Source: Enterobacter cloacae complex sp. R_G8
GTDB taxonomy: Bacteria; Pseudomonadota; Gammaproteobacteria; Enterobacterales; Enterobacteriaceae
DNA: 64,000 nt
Assembly: GCF_024599795.1 (NCBI RefSeq)
Contig: NZ_CP102246.1
Span: 4,340,001 to 4,404,000, forward strand
Direction: 5' to 3'
Within the stretch, counting starts at the first letter, position 1. The number at the start of each line of letters is the position of its first letter. The translations under genes were made by a program, and so were the position numbers. Under the pieces are notes generated by a model, which ran no database searches, was not told the origin of the DNA, and saw nothing but the letters and a program-made list of their open reading frames with translations. This document shows, one piece after another, positions 22,019 through 33,887 of this stretch.

Positions 22019-22678
22019 ATGGTGATGGAGCCTTACAATCCGCCGCAAGACCCGTGGCTGGTCATCCTTTATCAGGATGAGCACATTATGGTGGTCAACA
22101 AGCCAAGCGGCCTGTTGTCCGTGCCGGGGCGTCTGGATGAGCACAAAGACAGCGTGATGACACGTATTCAGCGTGATTATCCCCAGGCGGAGTCCGTTCA
22201 TCGCCTGGATATGGCAACCAGCGGTGTGATTGTGGTGGCGCTGAATAAAGCGGCCGAGCGTGAACTCAAACGCCAGTTCCGTGAGCGTGAACCGAAAAAG
22301 CAGTATGTCGCACGCGTCTGGGGCCATCCCGCGCAGGCGGAAGGGCTGGTGGATCTGCCGCTGATTTGCGACTGGCCAAACCGGCCAAAGCAGAAGGTGT
22401 GTTACGAGACCGGCAAGGCCGCGCAAACCGAGTATGAAGTGCTGGAGTACGCGCCGGATAACACCGCGCGCGTCCTGCTAAAACCCATTACCGGGCGTTC
22501 ACATCAGCTGCGTGTGCATATGCTCGCGCTGGGGCACCCGATTCTGGGAGACCGCTTTTACGCACCGCCTGAGGCACTGGCGTTAGCGCCACGTCTTCAG
22601 CTTCATGCGCAGACGCTCACCCTCACCCATCCGGCGTTTGGCAACGCAATGACGTTTAAAGCACCGGTGGACTTCTAA
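22019..22678 (+). CDS. rluA: Dual-specificity pseudouridine synthase RluA
   Basis: The 219-residue enzyme makes pseudouridine 746 in 23S rRNA and 32 in several tRNAs. The catalytic aspartate is in SVHRLDMATSGVIVVAL (motif II, near residue 64). The other core motifs are VVNKPSGLLSVPG at the start and LKPITGRSHQLRVHM toward the C-terminus. The size is as in E. coli. It lies 12 bases after rapA on the same strand, with GGAGCG before the ATG, so it probably shares the rapA transcript. A bidirectional terminator follows. Confidence 0.97.
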   Translation: MVMEPYNPPQDPWLVILYQDEHIMVVNKPSGLLSVPGRLDEHKDSVMTRIQRDYPQAESVHRLDMATSGVIVVALNKAAERELKRQFREREPKKQYVARVWGHPAQAEGLVDLPLICDWPNRPKQKVCYETGKAAQTEYEVLEYAPDNTARVLLKPITGRSHQLRVHMLALGHPILGDRFYAPPEALALAPRLQLHAQTLTLTHPAFGNAMTFKAPVDF

Positions 22679-22680
22679 AA

Positions 22681-22711
22681 AAATGGCCCGACTGTGTCGG
22701 GCCATTTTTTA
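22681..22711. terminator. Bidirectional terminator between rluA and djlA
   Basis: A 12-bp perfect stem (22681-22692 and 22696-22707, loop of 3) has a run of A before it and a run of T after it, so it works for rluA on the plus strand. On the minus strand its poly-T tail serves djlA. The djlA stop codon falls within its right flank. Confidence 0.92.
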
Positions 22712-23527
22712 TTTGAAATTTTTCTGCTCTTTTATCAGCTCGTACGCTTTCTGGATTTCCTGCGCTTTTTGCTTCGCCATCTCCATCATCTCTGGCGGTA
22801 AGCCCTTCGCGACCAGTTTATCCGGGTGATGTTCACTCATCAGCTTACGATAGGCGCGCTTGATGGTTGTCGCATCATCCGAAGGTTTCACGCCAAGCAC
22901 GTTACAGGCATCTTCCAGTGTCGGGCCACGCTGCGCCTGCTGCCAGCCGCCGCCAGAGGATTGCTGTTGCTGATAACCACCGCCAAAGTGTGCCCCGCCC
23001 TGCATCATGCGCAGGAACTGGTCGAACTGCATCCGGGAGATCCCCAGCTCTTCAGCAATCACGTATAACACATCGCGTTCATTCGGATGAAGAGACCCGT
23101 CGGCAAACGCCGCCTGAATCTGGATCTCCAGAAACATCCGAATTAAATCAAAACGGCCGAAACAGATACTGCGGAACTGACGCATTTTTTCGCGCAGTGG
23201 ATAGTTATCCGATTTACCGATGCGAAACGCATTTTGCGCCGCCACACGAGATTCCCCGTGCAGATTCATGCGGTCCATAAATACGCTGGCGATCTGAATA
23301 TCGGCTTCCGTCACCCTCCCTTTTGATTTGGTTAAGTGCCCCATCACCTCAAAGGTGGTGGAGAAAAAGAGGGACTGACGCTCGCGCTGGTTGGCGAACC
23401 AGGCCATTTTGCGGCTGCGTGCCTTATCGAACATATGGCCAATAATCAGGCCAAGAACGATGCCCCAAAACCCGGCACCCATTATGATGGCGAACGCAAC
23501 GCCGATGATTTTACCCCAATACTGCAT
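22709..23527 (-). CDS. djlA: Membrane-anchored DnaJ-like co-chaperone DjlA
   Basis: The 272-residue protein works with DnaK at the inner membrane and in E. coli affects capsule control through RcsC. A single N-terminal membrane helix (about residues 6-30, [20 protein letters not shown]) has glycines that help dimerise it. A TerB-like middle domain (about 60-180) and a Gln/Gly-rich linker ([14 protein letters not shown]) come next. The J domain is at the C-terminus ([20 protein letters not shown] and MSEHHPDKL with HPD). The arrangement next to lptD, transcribed away from it, is as in E. coli. Confidence 0.97.
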   Translation of the reverse strand: MQYWGKIIGVAFAIIMGAGFWGIVLGLIIGHMFDKARSRKMAWFANQRERQSLFFSTTFEVMGHLTKSKGRVTEADIQIASVFMDRMNLHGESRVAAQNAFRIGKSDNYPLREKMRQFRSICFGRFDLIRMFLEIQIQAAFADGSLHPNERDVLYVIAEELGISRMQFDQFLRMMQGGAHFGGGYQQQQSSGGGWQQAQRGPTLEDACNVLGVKPSDDATTIKRAYRKLMSEHHPDKLVAKGLPPEMMEMAKQKAQEIQKAYELIKEQKNFK

Positions 23528-23766
23528 ATACTCCCCGGATAGTCATGTCCCTTGTCGACGCAACGCCATCATTACAGTGGTCGAGCCACGGTCAATTGAG
23601 GGACATCGCCTATAATTTGCATTATCATACTCGTCATTCGATAGCGAGCCTAACACTCTGGCACGCAAACGGGCAGGATTAACGCTGGTACTGCGCTGAT
23701 GAGTAAGATAGTCTCTGAGCGTTTGTAAGCCGTAGCCACTGATGACGGAACACTAAAATATAACGT

Positions 23767-26118
23767 ATGAAAAAACGTATCCCCACCCTTCTGGCCACAA
23801 TGATTGGCACCGCCCTGTACAGTCAACAGGGGCTGGCGGCCGATCTTGCCTCGCAGTGTATGCTTGGCGTCCCAAGTTATAATCGCCCACTGGTGAGTGG
23901 CGATACAAATAGCTTGCCAGTAACCATTACTGCCGACAGTTCTAAAGGTACCTATCCTGACAACGCGACGTTCACTGGCGATGTGGATATTAACCAGGGC
24001 AACAGCCGCCTGCAGGCAGACGAAGTGCAGTTGCACCAGAAGCAGCCGGAAGGTGCGGCCGAGCCGGTACGAACGGTGGATGCGCTGGGTAATGTGCACT
24101 ATGACGACAATCAGGTCATCCTGAAAGGTCCGAAAGCCTGGTCAAATCTGAATACCAAAGATACTAACGTCTGGGAAGGTGATTACCAGATGGTGGGTCG
24201 TCAGGGGCGCGGTAAAGCAGACCTGATGAAACAGCGCGGTGAAAACCGCTATACGATTCTGGAAAACGGTTCGTTTACCTCCTGCCTGCCGGGTTCAAAT
24301 ACCTGGAGCGTGGTGGGGAGTGAAGTGATTCACGACCGTGAAGAACAGGTCGCAGAAATCTGGAACGCCCGGTTTAAACTCGGTCCAGTGCCGGTTTTCT
24401 ATAGCCCGTACCTGCAACTTCCCGTGGGCGACAAACGTCGTTCAGGTTTCCTGATCCCAAATGCCAAATACAGCACCTCGAACTATTTTGAGTTCTATCT
24501 GCCGTATTACTGGAACATCGCGCCCAACATGGACGCCACGATCACGCCGCACTATATCCATAAGCGCGGCAACGTCATGTGGGAAAACGAGTTCCGCTAT
24601 CTGACCCAGGCGGGTACCGGTTTGATGGAGCTGGATTACCTGCCATCGGATAAAGTCTTCCAGGATGAGCATCCAACAGAAGGTGATAAACACCGTTGGA
24701 TGTATTACTGGCGTCACGCTGGCGTAATGGACCAGGTCTGGCGTTTTAACGTCGACTATACCAAAGTCAGCGATCCGTACTATTTCAACGACTTCGATTC
24801 CAAGTACGGTTCCAGTACCGATGGCTACGCCACGCAGAAATTCAGCGTTGGCTACGCCGTTCAGAACTTCAATGCCACTGTGTCGACGAAGCAGTTCCAG
24901 GTCTTTAACACCCAGACGCGAAGCACTTACGGTGCAGAACCGCAGCTGGATGTTAACTGGTATCAGAACGATGTTGGTCCGTTCGACACCCGCGTTTACG
25001 CTCAGGCGGTACATTTCGTTAATACCAACTCGGATATGCCAGAAGCCACGCGTGTTCACTTAGAACCGACGATCAATTTGCCGATCTCTAATAACTGGTC
25101 GAGCCTGAATACCGAAGCCAAGCTGATGGCGACCCACTATCAGCAGAAAAACGTGGACTGGTACAACAACCGTTACGGCACCGATCTTGACGAATCCGTG
25201 AACCGCGTCCTTCCACAATTCAAAATGGACGGCAAACTGATCTTCGAACGTGATATGGGGCTGCTGGCAGATGGTTATACCCAGACGCTGGAGCCGCGTA
25301 TGCAGTATTTATACGTGCCTTATCGCGATCAGAGCAAAATCCAGAACTACGACTCCTCTTTCCTGCAGTCTGACTATAGCGGCCTGTTCCGTGACCGTAC
25401 CTATGGTGGTCTCGACCGTATTGCCTCCGCGAACCAGTTAACGACCGGCGTCACAACGCGTGTTTATGATGACGCTTCCGTTGAACGTTTTAACGTTTCT
25501 GTTGGTCAAATCTACTATTTCACCGAGTCTCGTACCGGTGATGACGATATCAACTGGGAGAAAGACAACAAAACAGGTTCCCTGGTGTGGGCGGGCGATA
25601 CCTACTGGCGCATGACCGATCGCTGGGGCTTACGCGGTGGTCTGCAGTACGATACGCGTCTCGACAATATTGCCACAAGCAGTGCGGCAATTGAGTACCG
25701 TCGTGATGAAGACCGCATGATGCAGTTGACGTATCGTTACGCCAGCCCGGAATATATTCAGGCGACGTTGCCAAACTATGCCACCAGCGAACAGTACAAA
25801 GACGGCATTTCTCAGGTGGGTGGTGCAGCGAGTTGGCCAATTGCCGATCGCTGGTCAATTGTAGGTGCTTACTACTTTGACACCAACGCCAATAAGCCAG
25901 CTGACCAGATGGTTGGTCTGCAATATAACTCCTGCTGCTACGCGCTGCGTGTCGGCTACGAACGCAAGCTTAACGGCTGGGATACTCAAAATAATCAGGG
26001 CAAATACGATAACGTGATTGGCTTTAATGTCGAACTGCGCGGCCTGAGTTCCAACTACGGCCTGGGCACGCAGCAGATGCTGCGCTCGAACATTCTGCCG
26101 TACCGCAGTTCCTTGTAA
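23767..26118 (+). CDS. lptD: LPS-assembly outer membrane protein LptD
   Basis: This 783-residue essential protein forms the beta-barrel that, with LptE, puts lipopolysaccharide in the outer leaflet. A signal peptide (about residues 1-24, ending QQGLAA) precedes the periplasmic OstA-like beta-jellyroll (about 30-200) and the large barrel (about 225-783). The four cysteines for the two disulfides are visible: one in SQCMLGVP, one in FTSCLPGS, and a pair in [12 protein letters not shown]. The gene is 1 residue shorter than in E. coli. surA, its own chaperone, follows after 53 bases. The 239-base region before it holds TATAAT at 23611, but no sure promoter was assigned. Confidence 0.97.
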   Translation: MKKRIPTLLATMIGTALYSQQGLAADLASQCMLGVPSYNRPLVSGDTNSLPVTITADSSKGTYPDNATFTGDVDINQGNSRLQADEVQLHQKQPEGAAEPVRTVDALGNVHYDDNQVILKGPKAWSNLNTKDTNVWEGDYQMVGRQGRGKADLMKQRGENRYTILENGSFTSCLPGSNTWSVVGSEVIHDREEQVAEIWNARFKLGPVPVFYSPYLQLPVGDKRRSGFLIPNAKYSTSNYFEFYLPYYWNIAPNMDATITPHYIHKRGNVMWENEFRYLTQAGTGLMELDYLPSDKVFQDEHPTEGDKHRWMYYWRHAGVMDQVWRFNVDYTKVSDPYYFNDFDSKYGSSTDGYATQKFSVGYAVQNFNATVSTKQFQVFNTQTRSTYGAEPQLDVNWYQNDVGPFDTRVYAQAVHFVNTNSDMPEATRVHLEPTINLPISNNWSSLNTEAKLMATHYQQKNVDWYNNRYGTDLDESVNRVLPQFKMDGKLIFERDMGLLADGYTQTLEPRMQYLYVPYRDQSKIQNYDSSFLQSDYSGLFRDRTYGGLDRIASANQLTTGVTTRVYDDASVERFNVSVGQIYYFTESRTGDDDINWEKDNKTGSLVWAGDTYWRMTDRWGLRGGLQYDTRLDNIATSSAAIEYRRDEDRMMQLTYRYASPEYIQATLPNYATSEQYKDGISQVGGAASWPIADRWSIVGAYYFDTNANKPADQMVGLQYNSCCYALRVGYERKLNGWDTQNNQGKYDNVIGFNVELRGLSSNYGLGTQQMLRSNILPYRSSL

Positions 26119-26171
26119 TGTGCTTGATTTGCAACGTAATCCGCTTTGCGGTTAATTGAAATGGAAAAAGT

Positions 26172-27458
26172 ATGAAGAACTGGAAAACGCTGCTGCTCGG
26201 TGTCGCTATGGTTGCGAATACCAGCTTCGCGGCCCCCCAGGTTGTTGATAAGGTCGCCGCTGTAGTTAACAACGGTGTCGTGCTCGAAAGTGACGTTGAC
26301 GGTTTAATGAAATCTGTGAAGCTCAATTCGGGCGAAGCGGGTCAGCAACTTCCGGATGACGCAACGCTGCGCCACCAGATCCTGGAACGTCTGATCATGG
26401 ATCAGATTATCCTGCAAATGGGTCAGAAGATGGGGGTGAAAGTCACTGACGAGCAGCTCGACCAGGCGATCGCTAACATCGCAAAGCAGAACAACATGAG
26501 CCTGGATCAGATGCGCAGTCGTCTGGCCTATGATGGCATCAGCTACTCAACTTACCGTAATCAGATCCGTAAAGAGATGCTGATTTCGGAAGTGCGTAAC
26601 AATGAAGTCCGTCGCCGCGTCACTATCCTGCCTCAGGAAGTCGACGCGCTGGCAAAACAGGTGGGCAACCAGAACGACGCCAGCACCGAGCTGAACCTGA
26701 GCCACATTCTGATCCCGCTGCCAGAGAACCCAACGTCCGACCAGGCCGCTGAAGCGGAAAGCCAGGCACGCGCTATCGTCGAGCAGGCTCGTAACGGCAG
26801 TGACTTTGGCAAGCTGGCCATCACCTACTCCGCTGACCAACAGGCGCTGAAAGGTGGTCAGATGGGCTGGGGACGTATTCAGGAACTGCCATCCCTCTTT
26901 GCCCAGGCGCTGAGCACGGCGAAAAAAGGCGACATCGTGGGTCCAATCCGTTCAGGTGTCGGCTTCCACATCCTGAAAGTCAACGACCTGCGTGGTCAGA
27001 GCCAGAACATCTCTGTCACCGAAGTTCATGCTCGCCACATTCTGCTGAAACCGTCACCGATCATGACGGACGATCAGGCGCGTGCGAAGCTGCAACAGAT
27101 TGCCGCGGACATCAAGAGCGGAAAAACGTCGTTTGCGAATGCCGCAAAAGAGTTCTCTCAGGATCCTGGCTCTGCTAACCAGGGCGGCGACCTGGGCTGG
27201 GCGGCTGCGGATATCTACGATCCGGCATTCCGCGATGCGCTGATGAAGCTGAACAAAGGCCAGATGAGTGCGCCGGTACACTCCTCCTTTGGCTGGCATC
27301 TGATCGAACTGTTGGACACCCGCAACGTTGATAAAACCGACGCGGCGCAAAAAGACAGAGCCTATCGTATGCTGTTCAACCGTAAGTTCTCTGAAGAAGC
27401 GGCGACCTGGATGCAGGAACAACGCGCCAGTGCTTATGTGAAAGTTCTGAGCAACTAA
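26172..27458 (+). CDS. surA: Periplasmic chaperone and peptidyl-prolyl isomerase SurA
   Basis: The 428-residue protein escorts outer-membrane proteins such as LptD. A signal peptide (about residues 1-20, ending ANTSFA) precedes the chaperone domain. Two parvulin domains follow, one from about residue 171 ([14 protein letters not shown]) and one from about 282 ([14 protein letters not shown]). A C-terminal helix from the chaperone core closes the protein ([20 protein letters not shown]). The stop codon shares a base with the pdxA start (TAATG), so pdxA is coupled to it. Confidence 0.98.
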   Translation: MKNWKTLLLGVAMVANTSFAAPQVVDKVAAVVNNGVVLESDVDGLMKSVKLNSGEAGQQLPDDATLRHQILERLIMDQIILQMGQKMGVKVTDEQLDQAIANIAKQNNMSLDQMRSRLAYDGISYSTYRNQIRKEMLISEVRNNEVRRRVTILPQEVDALAKQVGNQNDASTELNLSHILIPLPENPTSDQAAEAESQARAIVEQARNGSDFGKLAITYSADQQALKGGQMGWGRIQELPSLFAQALSTAKKGDIVGPIRSGVGFHILKVNDLRGQSQNISVTEVHARHILLKPSPIMTDDQARAKLQQIAADIKSGKTSFANAAKEFSQDPGSANQGGDLGWAAADIYDPAFRDALMKLNKGQMSAPVHSSFGWHLIELLDTRNVDKTDAAQKDRAYRMLFNRKFSEEAATWMQEQRASAYVKVLSN

Positions 27459-28444
27459 TGAAACAGCATCGTGTTGTCATCACACCCGGCGAACCCGCCG
27501 GGATTGGGCCAGACCTCGTTGTCCAGCTTGCCCAACGTAGCTGGCCGGTGGAACTGGTTGTCTGTGCTGATGCAACACTGTTACAAGACCGGGCTTCACT
27601 GCTCGGTCTGCCTTTAACGCTCATCCCCTACGTTGAAGGTCAACAGCCTGCACCCCAGCAAGCCGGAACGCTCACGCTTCTTCCCGTCCCTCTTCGTACT
27701 CCTGTAATTCCAGGTCAACTCAGCACTGAAAACGGCCACTATGTTGTCGAAACCCTGGCGCGCGCCTGCGATGGTTGCCTGAAGGGTGAGTTTGCTGCCT
27801 TGATCACGGGCCCCGTGCACAAAGGGGTGATTAACGAAGCGGGCATTCCGTTCACCGGGCATACCGAGTTCTTTGAAGAGCGCTCACACAGCCCGAAAGT
27901 GGTGATGATGCTGGCGACGGAAGCGATGCGGGTGGCCCTGGTGACAACCCATTTGCCCATCAAGGCCATTCCTGATGCCATCACCCCAGAACTGCTGCGG
28001 GAGATCATCGGGATACTGCATCACGATCTGCAGACCAAATTTGGCATTAAACAGCCGCACGTTCTGGTCTGCGGCCTGAACCCGCACGCCGGGGAAGGCG
28101 GGCATATGGGTACCGAAGAGATCGACACCATCATTCCGGTGCTTGATGAGATGCGTGCGAAAGGGATGAACCTCAGCGGGCCGTTGCCTGCCGATACCCT
28201 TTTCCAGCCCAAATACCTGGATAATGCCGACGCCGTGCTCGCGATGTACCACGATCAGGGCCTGCCCGTGCTAAAATACCAGGGCTTTGGCCGTGGGGTG
28301 AATATCACCCTCGGTTTACCTTTTATTCGAACGTCCGTCGACCACGGTACTGCGCTGGATCTGGCAGGCCAGGGAAAAGCGGATGTCGGCAGTTTTATTA
28401 CGGCGCTTAATCTCGCCATCAAAATGATTGTTAATACTCAATGA
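27458..28444 (+). CDS. pdxA: 4-hydroxythreonine-4-phosphate dehydrogenase
   Basis: The 328-residue enzyme oxidises 4-phosphohydroxy-threonine in the route to pyridoxal phosphate. Family motifs are [13 protein letters not shown] at the N-terminus, the metal-binding GHTEFFEE and [19 protein letters not shown], and the end region [20 protein letters not shown]. It overlaps surA by one base and rsmA by four (ATGA), which makes it part of the surA-pdxA-rsmA-apaG-apaH series known from E. coli. Confidence 0.98.
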   Translation: MKQHRVVITPGEPAGIGPDLVVQLAQRSWPVELVVCADATLLQDRASLLGLPLTLIPYVEGQQPAPQQAGTLTLLPVPLRTPVIPGQLSTENGHYVVETLARACDGCLKGEFAALITGPVHKGVINEAGIPFTGHTEFFEERSHSPKVVMMLATEAMRVALVTTHLPIKAIPDAITPELLREIIGILHHDLQTKFGIKQPHVLVCGLNPHAGEGGHMGTEEIDTIIPVLDEMRAKGMNLSGPLPADTLFQPKYLDNADAVLAMYHDQGLPVLKYQGFGRGVNITLGLPFIRTSVDHGTALDLAGQGKADVGSFITALNLAIKMIVNTQ

Positions 28445-29262
28445 CTAATCGAGTCCATCAGGGCCACTTAGCCCGTAAACGCTTCGGGCAAAACTTCCTC
28501 AACGATCAGTTCGTGATCGACAGTATTGTCTCGGCTATTAATCCGCAAAAAGGCCAGGCGATGGTCGAAATCGGCCCGGGTCTGGCAGCACTGACTGAAC
28601 CTGTAGGCGAACGTCTGGACGAACTGACCGTAATCGAACTCGACCGCGATCTCGCTGCTCGTCTGCAAACGCACCCGTTCCTGGGGCCAAAGCTGACGAT
28701 TTATCAGCAAGATGCCATGACCATGAACTTTGGCGAGCTGGCAGAAAAAATGGGTCAACCGCTGCGCGTATTCGGTAACCTGCCATATAACATCTCCACG
28801 CCGCTGATGTTCCACCTCTTTAGCTATACTGATGCCATTGCCGACATGCACTTCATGTTGCAAAAAGAGGTCGTCAACCGTCTGGTTGCAGGACCAAACA
28901 GTAAAGCGTATGGTCGTTTAAGCGTGATGGCGCAATATTTCTGCAATGTGATCCCGGTGCTCGAAGTGCCGCCGTCCGCCTTCACGCCACCACCGAAAGT
29001 CGACTCTGCCGTTGTGCGCCTTGTGCCGCATAAAACGATGCCATACCCGGTCAAAGACCTGCGCGTACTGAGCCGCATCACGACAGAAGCGTTTAACCAG
29101 CGCCGTAAAACGATCCGTAACAGCCTCGGCAATCTGTTCACCGTTGACGTGCTGGCTGAGTTGGGCATTGACCCGGCTATGCGTGCAGAAAATATTTCTG
29201 TTGAGCAGTACTGTAAACTGGCTAATTACATTAGCGAAAAAGCGCCGCCGAAGGAGAGTTAA
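28441..29262 (+). CDS. rsmA: 16S rRNA adenine dimethyltransferase (KsgA)
   Basis: The 273-residue enzyme (also called KsgA) methylates two adjacent adenosines in helix 45 of 16S rRNA, and its loss gives kasugamycin resistance. The SAM-binding motif is [16 protein letters not shown] (near residue 41). The adenine-binding motif is [11 protein letters not shown] (near 112). The N-terminal [10 protein letters not shown] is a family mark. Its ATG overlaps the pdxA TGA. apaG follows after 3 bases, with AAGGAGAG before it. Confidence 0.98.
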   Translation: MTNRVHQGHLARKRFGQNFLNDQFVIDSIVSAINPQKGQAMVEIGPGLAALTEPVGERLDELTVIELDRDLAARLQTHPFLGPKLTIYQQDAMTMNFGELAEKMGQPLRVFGNLPYNISTPLMFHLFSYTDAIADMHFMLQKEVVNRLVAGPNSKAYGRLSVMAQYFCNVIPVLEVPPSAFTPPPKVDSAVVRLVPHKTMPYPVKDLRVLSRITTEAFNQRRKTIRNSLGNLFTVDVLAELGIDPAMRAENISVEQYCKLANYISEKAPPKES

Positions 29263-29265
29263 GCC

Positions 29266-29643
29266 ATGATTGATTCGCCCCGCGTATGTGTCCAGGTACA
29301 AAGCGTTTACGTTGAATCTCAGTCCTCACCCGATGAAGAGCGCTTTGTTTTTGCCTACACCGTGACCATTCGCAATCTGGGGCGGATGCCTGTGCAGCTG
29401 CTCGGGCGTTACTGGCTTATCACTAACGGCAATGGCCGTGAAATCGAAGTTCAGGGTGAAGGTGTGGTTGGTGAACAGCCCCACATCGACCCTGGCGAAG
29501 AGTATCAGTACACCAGCGGTGCGGTGATAGAAACGCCGCTGGGAACCATGCAAGGCCATTATGAAATGGTCGACGTCGATGGCAATGTATTCCGCGTTGC
29601 TATTCCTGTGTTCCGTCTCGCCGTTACAACACTCATTCATTAA
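29266..29643 (+). CDS. apaG: ApaG protein (DUF525)
   Basis: The 125-residue protein has the fibronectin-like fold of the ApaG family. Motifs are [20 protein letters not shown] near residue 27, [20 protein letters not shown] and the glycine-rich loop [20 protein letters not shown]. The N-terminus starts with [13 protein letters not shown]. The cellular role of ApaG is not fully known; similar domains in eukaryotic F-box proteins suggest binding of another protein. It is 4 bases upstream of apaH and is transcribed with it. Confidence 0.95.
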   Translation: MIDSPRVCVQVQSVYVESQSSPDEERFVFAYTVTIRNLGRMPVQLLGRYWLITNGNGREIEVQGEGVVGEQPHIDPGEEYQYTSGAVIETPLGTMQGHYEMVDVDGNVFRVAIPVFRLAVTTLIH

Positions 29644-29647
29644 TCTA

Positions 29648-30496
29648 ATGTCTACATATCTGATTGGCGACGTTCATGGTTGCTACGATGAACTGATCGC
29701 ATTATTAAAACAGGTCGACTTTACGCCAGGACGGGATATTCTCTGGCTGACGGGCGATTTAGTGGCGCGTGGGCCAGGTTCCCTCGAGGTTTTACGCTTC
29801 GTAAAATCGCTTGGCGACAGCGTACGCATGGTGTTGGGTAATCATGATTTACATCTGCTGGCCGTCTTTGCCGGCATCAGCCGCAATAAGCCGAAAGATC
29901 GCCTCACCCCGCTGCTGGATGCGCCAGACGCCGACGAACTGATCAACTGGCTGCGTCGTCAGCCGCTGTTGCAGGTCGATGAGGAGAAAAAACTGGTCAT
30001 GGCCCACGCCGGGATCACCCCACAGTGGGATCTCGAGACGGCAAAAACCTGCGCACGTGACGTTGAAGCGGTACTGGCGAGCGATTCCTATCCTTTCTTC
30101 CTTGATGCCATGTATGGCGATATGCCAAACCACTGGAGCGAAGATCTGAGCGGTCTGGCACGCCTGCGTTTTATCACGAACGCGTTCACACGGATGCGTT
30201 TCTGCTTCCCGAACGGGCAACTGGATATGTACTCCAAAGAGACGCCGGAAAGTGCGCCTGCGCCGCTTAAACCGTGGTTTGCGATCCCCGGACCGGTCAC
30301 CAGTGAGTACAGCGTGGTGTTTGGCCACTGGGCCGCGCTAGAAGGGAAAGGCACGCCAGACGGGATCTACGGTCTTGATACCGGTTGTTGCTGGGGCGGG
30401 GATTTAACCTGCTTACGCTGGGAAGATAAAACCTACTTCGTGCAGCCGTCCAACCGACAGCTGGACTTAGGGGAAGGCGAGGCGGTCGCCTCCTGA
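29648..30496 (+). CDS. apaH: Bis(5'-nucleosyl)-tetraphosphatase, symmetrical
   Basis: The 282-residue phosphatase splits Ap4A into two ADP, and in E. coli it also removes Np4 caps from RNA. Metallophosphatase motifs are [24 protein letters not shown] and [10 protein letters not shown], with later histidines in [12 protein letters not shown] and [11 protein letters not shown]. The ATG at 29648 ([11 protein letters not shown]) is chosen for length and motif position; the longer frame upstream overlaps apaG. A 26-bp palindrome follows, shared with the convergent folA. Confidence 0.97.
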   Translation: MSTYLIGDVHGCYDELIALLKQVDFTPGRDILWLTGDLVARGPGSLEVLRFVKSLGDSVRMVLGNHDLHLLAVFAGISRNKPKDRLTPLLDAPDADELINWLRRQPLLQVDEEKKLVMAHAGITPQWDLETAKTCARDVEAVLASDSYPFFLDAMYGDMPNHWSEDLSGLARLRFITNAFTRMRFCFPNGQLDMYSKETPESAPAPLKPWFAIPGPVTSEYSVVFGHWAALEGKGTPDGIYGLDTGCCWGGDLTCLRWEDKTYFVQPSNRQLDLGEGEAVAS

Positions 30497-30503
30497 GAGT
30501 GAA

Positions 30504-30529
30504 TTCCCTCTCCCGGCCGGGAGAGGGAA
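30504..30529. terminator. 26-bp perfect palindrome between apaH and folA
   Basis: The sequence TTCCCTCTCCCGG and its exact reverse complement stand back to back (30504-30516 and 30517-30529). It ends 7 bases before the folA stop codon and begins 8 bases after apaH. It is likely the terminator for both convergent genes, with short A and T runs at the edges. Confidence 0.7.
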
Positions 30530-30535
30530 AAGCAA

Positions 30536-31048
<513 letters not shown>

Positions 31049-31129
31049 CTATACGGAAAGCTTAATCTTTCGTCGACTGGCGGCATGGTAAAGAAAGAGA
31101 AATTTTTTAATATTGCTGGCAACTCCACT

Positions 31130-32995
31130 TCACGCGGAAGGTTTACTCTCCGGTTCGTCCGCCGGATCGCCGGTATGCTTGCCCTCCTCCGTTCCCTGCC
31201 AGCCATGACGCTGCACCAGCGACAGATGATTACGATCCTCGTTAATAATTTCTGTCAGCATCGCACTGGTGCGTTTAAACACCGCCGCACGCTCTGTGGC
31301 CGTACTGCCCGCCATCGCCACCATCTCTTCCACCATATCGGTATTGAAGCGGCGGAACAGATCCGCACGCTCGCGCGCTTCATACGCGCCCAGGCCCAGG
31401 CTTTCCAGCGCCATACGGCCAGACTTAAGCGCCCCTTCGAAAGTTTCACGCTCGGGTGCGGCCACCCCCGCCTGTCGCAGCTGAATGTAGTGATCCACAT
31501 CGCGCGCGCGGGAGATAATGGTCAGGTTCGGGAAATGCTCCTTCACCAGCTCAACCAGCTGCATACTGGTCTGGGGATCGTCAATCGCGTTGATGAGGAC
31601 TTCCGCTTTCGCTGCGCCGGCTGATTCCAGCAGATCGACACGCGTTGCATCGCCGTAGAAGACTTTCATATCGAACTTACGCAGGGTATCCACATGGTCC
31701 GGATCGTGATCGAGGATGACCATTTTTACTCCGCTTGAGAGCAGTAAACGACCGGTGATCTGCCCAAAGCGACCGAATCCGGCGATGATCACACGCGGCT
31801 GTTCCTCGTCAATCTCATCGGCTTCACGTTCCTGTTCGCTGCCGGTTTTTTCCAGACGCGTCAGCAGCACCAGCAGGATCGGCGTTGCCGCCATCGACAG
31901 CGCGACCGCCAGCGTCAGCGCTTTCGCCCACTCGGGATCGAGCACATTGGCCATTTGCGCCGCGCCGAAAACCACAAACGCGAATTCGCTTCCCTGTCCG
32001 AGCAGCACGGCGAACCAGCGACGCTGTCTGCCAGGCACGTTCAGCGGGCGGGCGATCAGCCACAGCATCACCATTTTGATGACCAGGAAACCGACCAGCA
32101 GGATGAGGATCCGCAGCGGATGCGTGACCAGCGTGCCAAAGTCGATAGACATCCCGACTCCGATGAAAAACAGCCCCAGCAGCAATCCTTTGAAGGGCTC
32201 GATATCGCTTTCCAGCGCGTGTCGGTATTCTGAGCTGGCCAGCAGAACGCCCGCGAGGAAGGCTCCCATCGCCATCGACAGCCCGGCTTCCTCGAGCAGC
32301 AGACCAAAACCAAACACCAGGAACAGCGCCACGGCACTGAACACTTCCCGCAGTCCCGAGCGAGCGACGAAGCGCAGCAGCGGACGGGTAACATAACGGC
32401 CAAGCAGGACAACCAGTGCCAGCGCACCGACCACTTTCAACGCAGAGAGGGCAAAAGCGCCCAGCGTCGTTGATGCCCCGCTGGCGGCCAGCAGCGGGAT
32501 CATCGCCACCAGCGGAATGGCCGCGATATCCTGAAACAGCAGCACCGAAAACGCACTGCGCCCCATCTGTGAAACGGTCAGGTTTCGCTCGTTCATTGCC
32601 TGCATGGCAATCGCCGTCGAAGAGAGTGCCAGCGTCATGCCAATAAGCTCTGCCACTTTCCAGTCCATTCCCAGCAGAATACAGAAGCCGCCCAACAGCA
32701 GACCACAGGCCACCATTTGTAGCGCTCCGCCGCCAAACACTGAGGCGCGCAGCTTCCACAACCGCTGCGGGTCAAGTTCCAGACCAATGACAAACAGCAT
32801 CAGCACGACGCCAATTTCGGCGAAATGCAGAATCGCCTCCGCATCCGTGACCAGGCGGAATCCCCAGGGTCCGATAACACACCCGGCGATCAGGTAGCCC
32901 AGCACGGAGCCCAGCCCCAGGCGAACCGCAACGGGCACAATCAGCGCCGCCGCACCAAGGTAAATCAGCGCCTGTATCAGCGTATGGCTATCCAT
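31130..32995 (-). CDS. kefC: Glutathione-gated potassium efflux antiporter KefC
   Basis: The 621-residue inner-membrane protein is a CPA2 K+/H+ antiporter, silent when bound to glutathione and opened by its electrophile adducts. About 12 membrane helices fill residues 1-380. The cytoplasmic KTN/RCK domain starts at [18 protein letters not shown] (near 402), a Rossmann fold. The control loop [17 protein letters not shown] between membrane helices is present. The gene overlaps kefF by 8 bases. In E. coli, folA follows it in the same way. Confidence 0.97.
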   Translation of the reverse strand: MDSHTLIQALIYLGAAALIVPVAVRLGLGSVLGYLIAGCVIGPWGFRLVTDAEAILHFAEIGVVLMLFVIGLELDPQRLWKLRASVFGGGALQMVACGLLLGGFCILLGMDWKVAELIGMTLALSSTAIAMQAMNERNLTVSQMGRSAFSVLLFQDIAAIPLVAMIPLLAASGASTTLGAFALSALKVVGALALVVLLGRYVTRPLLRFVARSGLREVFSAVALFLVFGFGLLLEEAGLSMAMGAFLAGVLLASSEYRHALESDIEPFKGLLLGLFFIGVGMSIDFGTLVTHPLRILILLVGFLVIKMVMLWLIARPLNVPGRQRRWFAVLLGQGSEFAFVVFGAAQMANVLDPEWAKALTLAVALSMAATPILLVLLTRLEKTGSEQEREADEIDEEQPRVIIAGFGRFGQITGRLLLSSGVKMVILDHDPDHVDTLRKFDMKVFYGDATRVDLLESAGAAKAEVLINAIDDPQTSMQLVELVKEHFPNLTIISRARDVDHYIQLRQAGVAAPERETFEGALKSGRMALESLGLGAYEARERADLFRRFNTDMVEEMVAMAGSTATERAAVFKRTSAMLTEIINEDRNHLSLVQRHGWQGTEEGKHTGDPADEPESKPSA

Positions 32996-33518
32996 TGTGC
33001 GCCTCCTGCCACTCTAGTAAGCGTTGTTTATAATGACGAGCCTGCGCTTGCAACGTCTCATCGTCACAAACAAATGTGCAGTGCATAGCAAAAGGAGGAA
33101 GCCAGGTAAGACCACAGTAGAGCGCTGTCGCCTGAAGCGGTTGCGCCAGCACCTCAAAACCCGGGAAAGAACCAATATCGAAGTGGCTTTCTCCACCACC
33201 GGTGGTCACAGCCCACATCAGGCTTTTTCCCTTCAGCGCATGCCCGTTGTGACCATACGCCCAGCCGTGGGAAAAGACTTTGTCGATCCACAATTTCAGG
33301 AGCGGTGGTGTGCTGTACCACTGCATCGGGTGTTGCCAGATGATCAGATCGGCGCGAGTGAGCGCCTCCTGTTCGGCGGTGATGTCGATGTTAAAATCAG
33401 GATAAAGTTGATAGAGGGAACGTATCTCTACGTTGTCGAGTGTCCTTACCTGCTCAAGCATGCGCTTATTCGCATGGGAGTGCTGCGGATAGGGATGCGC
33501 ATAAATTATCAGAATCAT
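32988..33518 (-). CDS. kefF: KefF, flavoprotein activator of KefC
   Basis: The 176-residue flavodoxin-like NAD(P)H:quinone oxidoreductase binds the KefC regulatory domain and is needed for full activity. The FMN-binding start [20 protein letters not shown] and the motif [19 protein letters not shown] are typical of the YabF/KefG family. The segment [14 protein letters not shown] is the second flavin loop. The 3' end overlaps the kefC start, so the two are coupled. Beyond its start codon the gene order differs from E. coli K-12, in which fixABCX would follow. Confidence 0.97.
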   Translation of the reverse strand: MILIIYAHPYPQHSHANKRMLEQVRTLDNVEIRSLYQLYPDFNIDITAEQEALTRADLIIWQHPMQWYSTPPLLKLWIDKVFSHGWAYGHNGHALKGKSLMWAVTTGGGESHFDIGSFPGFEVLAQPLQATALYCGLTWLPPFAMHCTFVCDDETLQAQARHYKQRLLEWQEAHNG

Positions 33519-33887
33519 GAATCGGCCTGTTTTGACTGTCTTCTCTCTTGTAGATGTGAGTGTAGACAGTTAACCCGCCCGCTGAAAGTGTTCAGTGACG
33601 CGTCGGAAGCAAAACGCAAGTATTGCTACTCTTTAGTGCCAGTTCTCAGAGGTTTTCCAGTACTTATTTGAACACCTGCAAATATATTCCCCTCACAAAT
33701 AATTTACACTGCATTATTTATAATCGTGTCATATTTAGATTTATTAAATTTGCATTTTAATAAATCGAAGTATACATAACGCATTGAAAACATAATAATT
33801 TCAATCTACTCCTCTCAACGCTTTTCTTTAAAACCTGAAAGAGAATATTTTTCTTCACTTCGAATTTCCTTTTAAATGGATGTGAAT
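33519..33887. other. AT-rich gap between kefF and the autotransporter gene
   Basis: This 369-base region serves the divergent kefF and autotransporter genes. From about 33660 to 33875 it is strongly AT-rich, unlike its neighbours. Such regions often bind H-NS, but that is inference. I see no RNA gene, no clear promoter pair, and no remnant of the fix or cai genes. Confidence 0.6.

Noticed and set aside
31716..32396. Overlapping 226-codon frame opposite kefC
   Set aside because: Ser/Pro/Arg-rich composition is typical for an antisense frame of a GC-biased gene.
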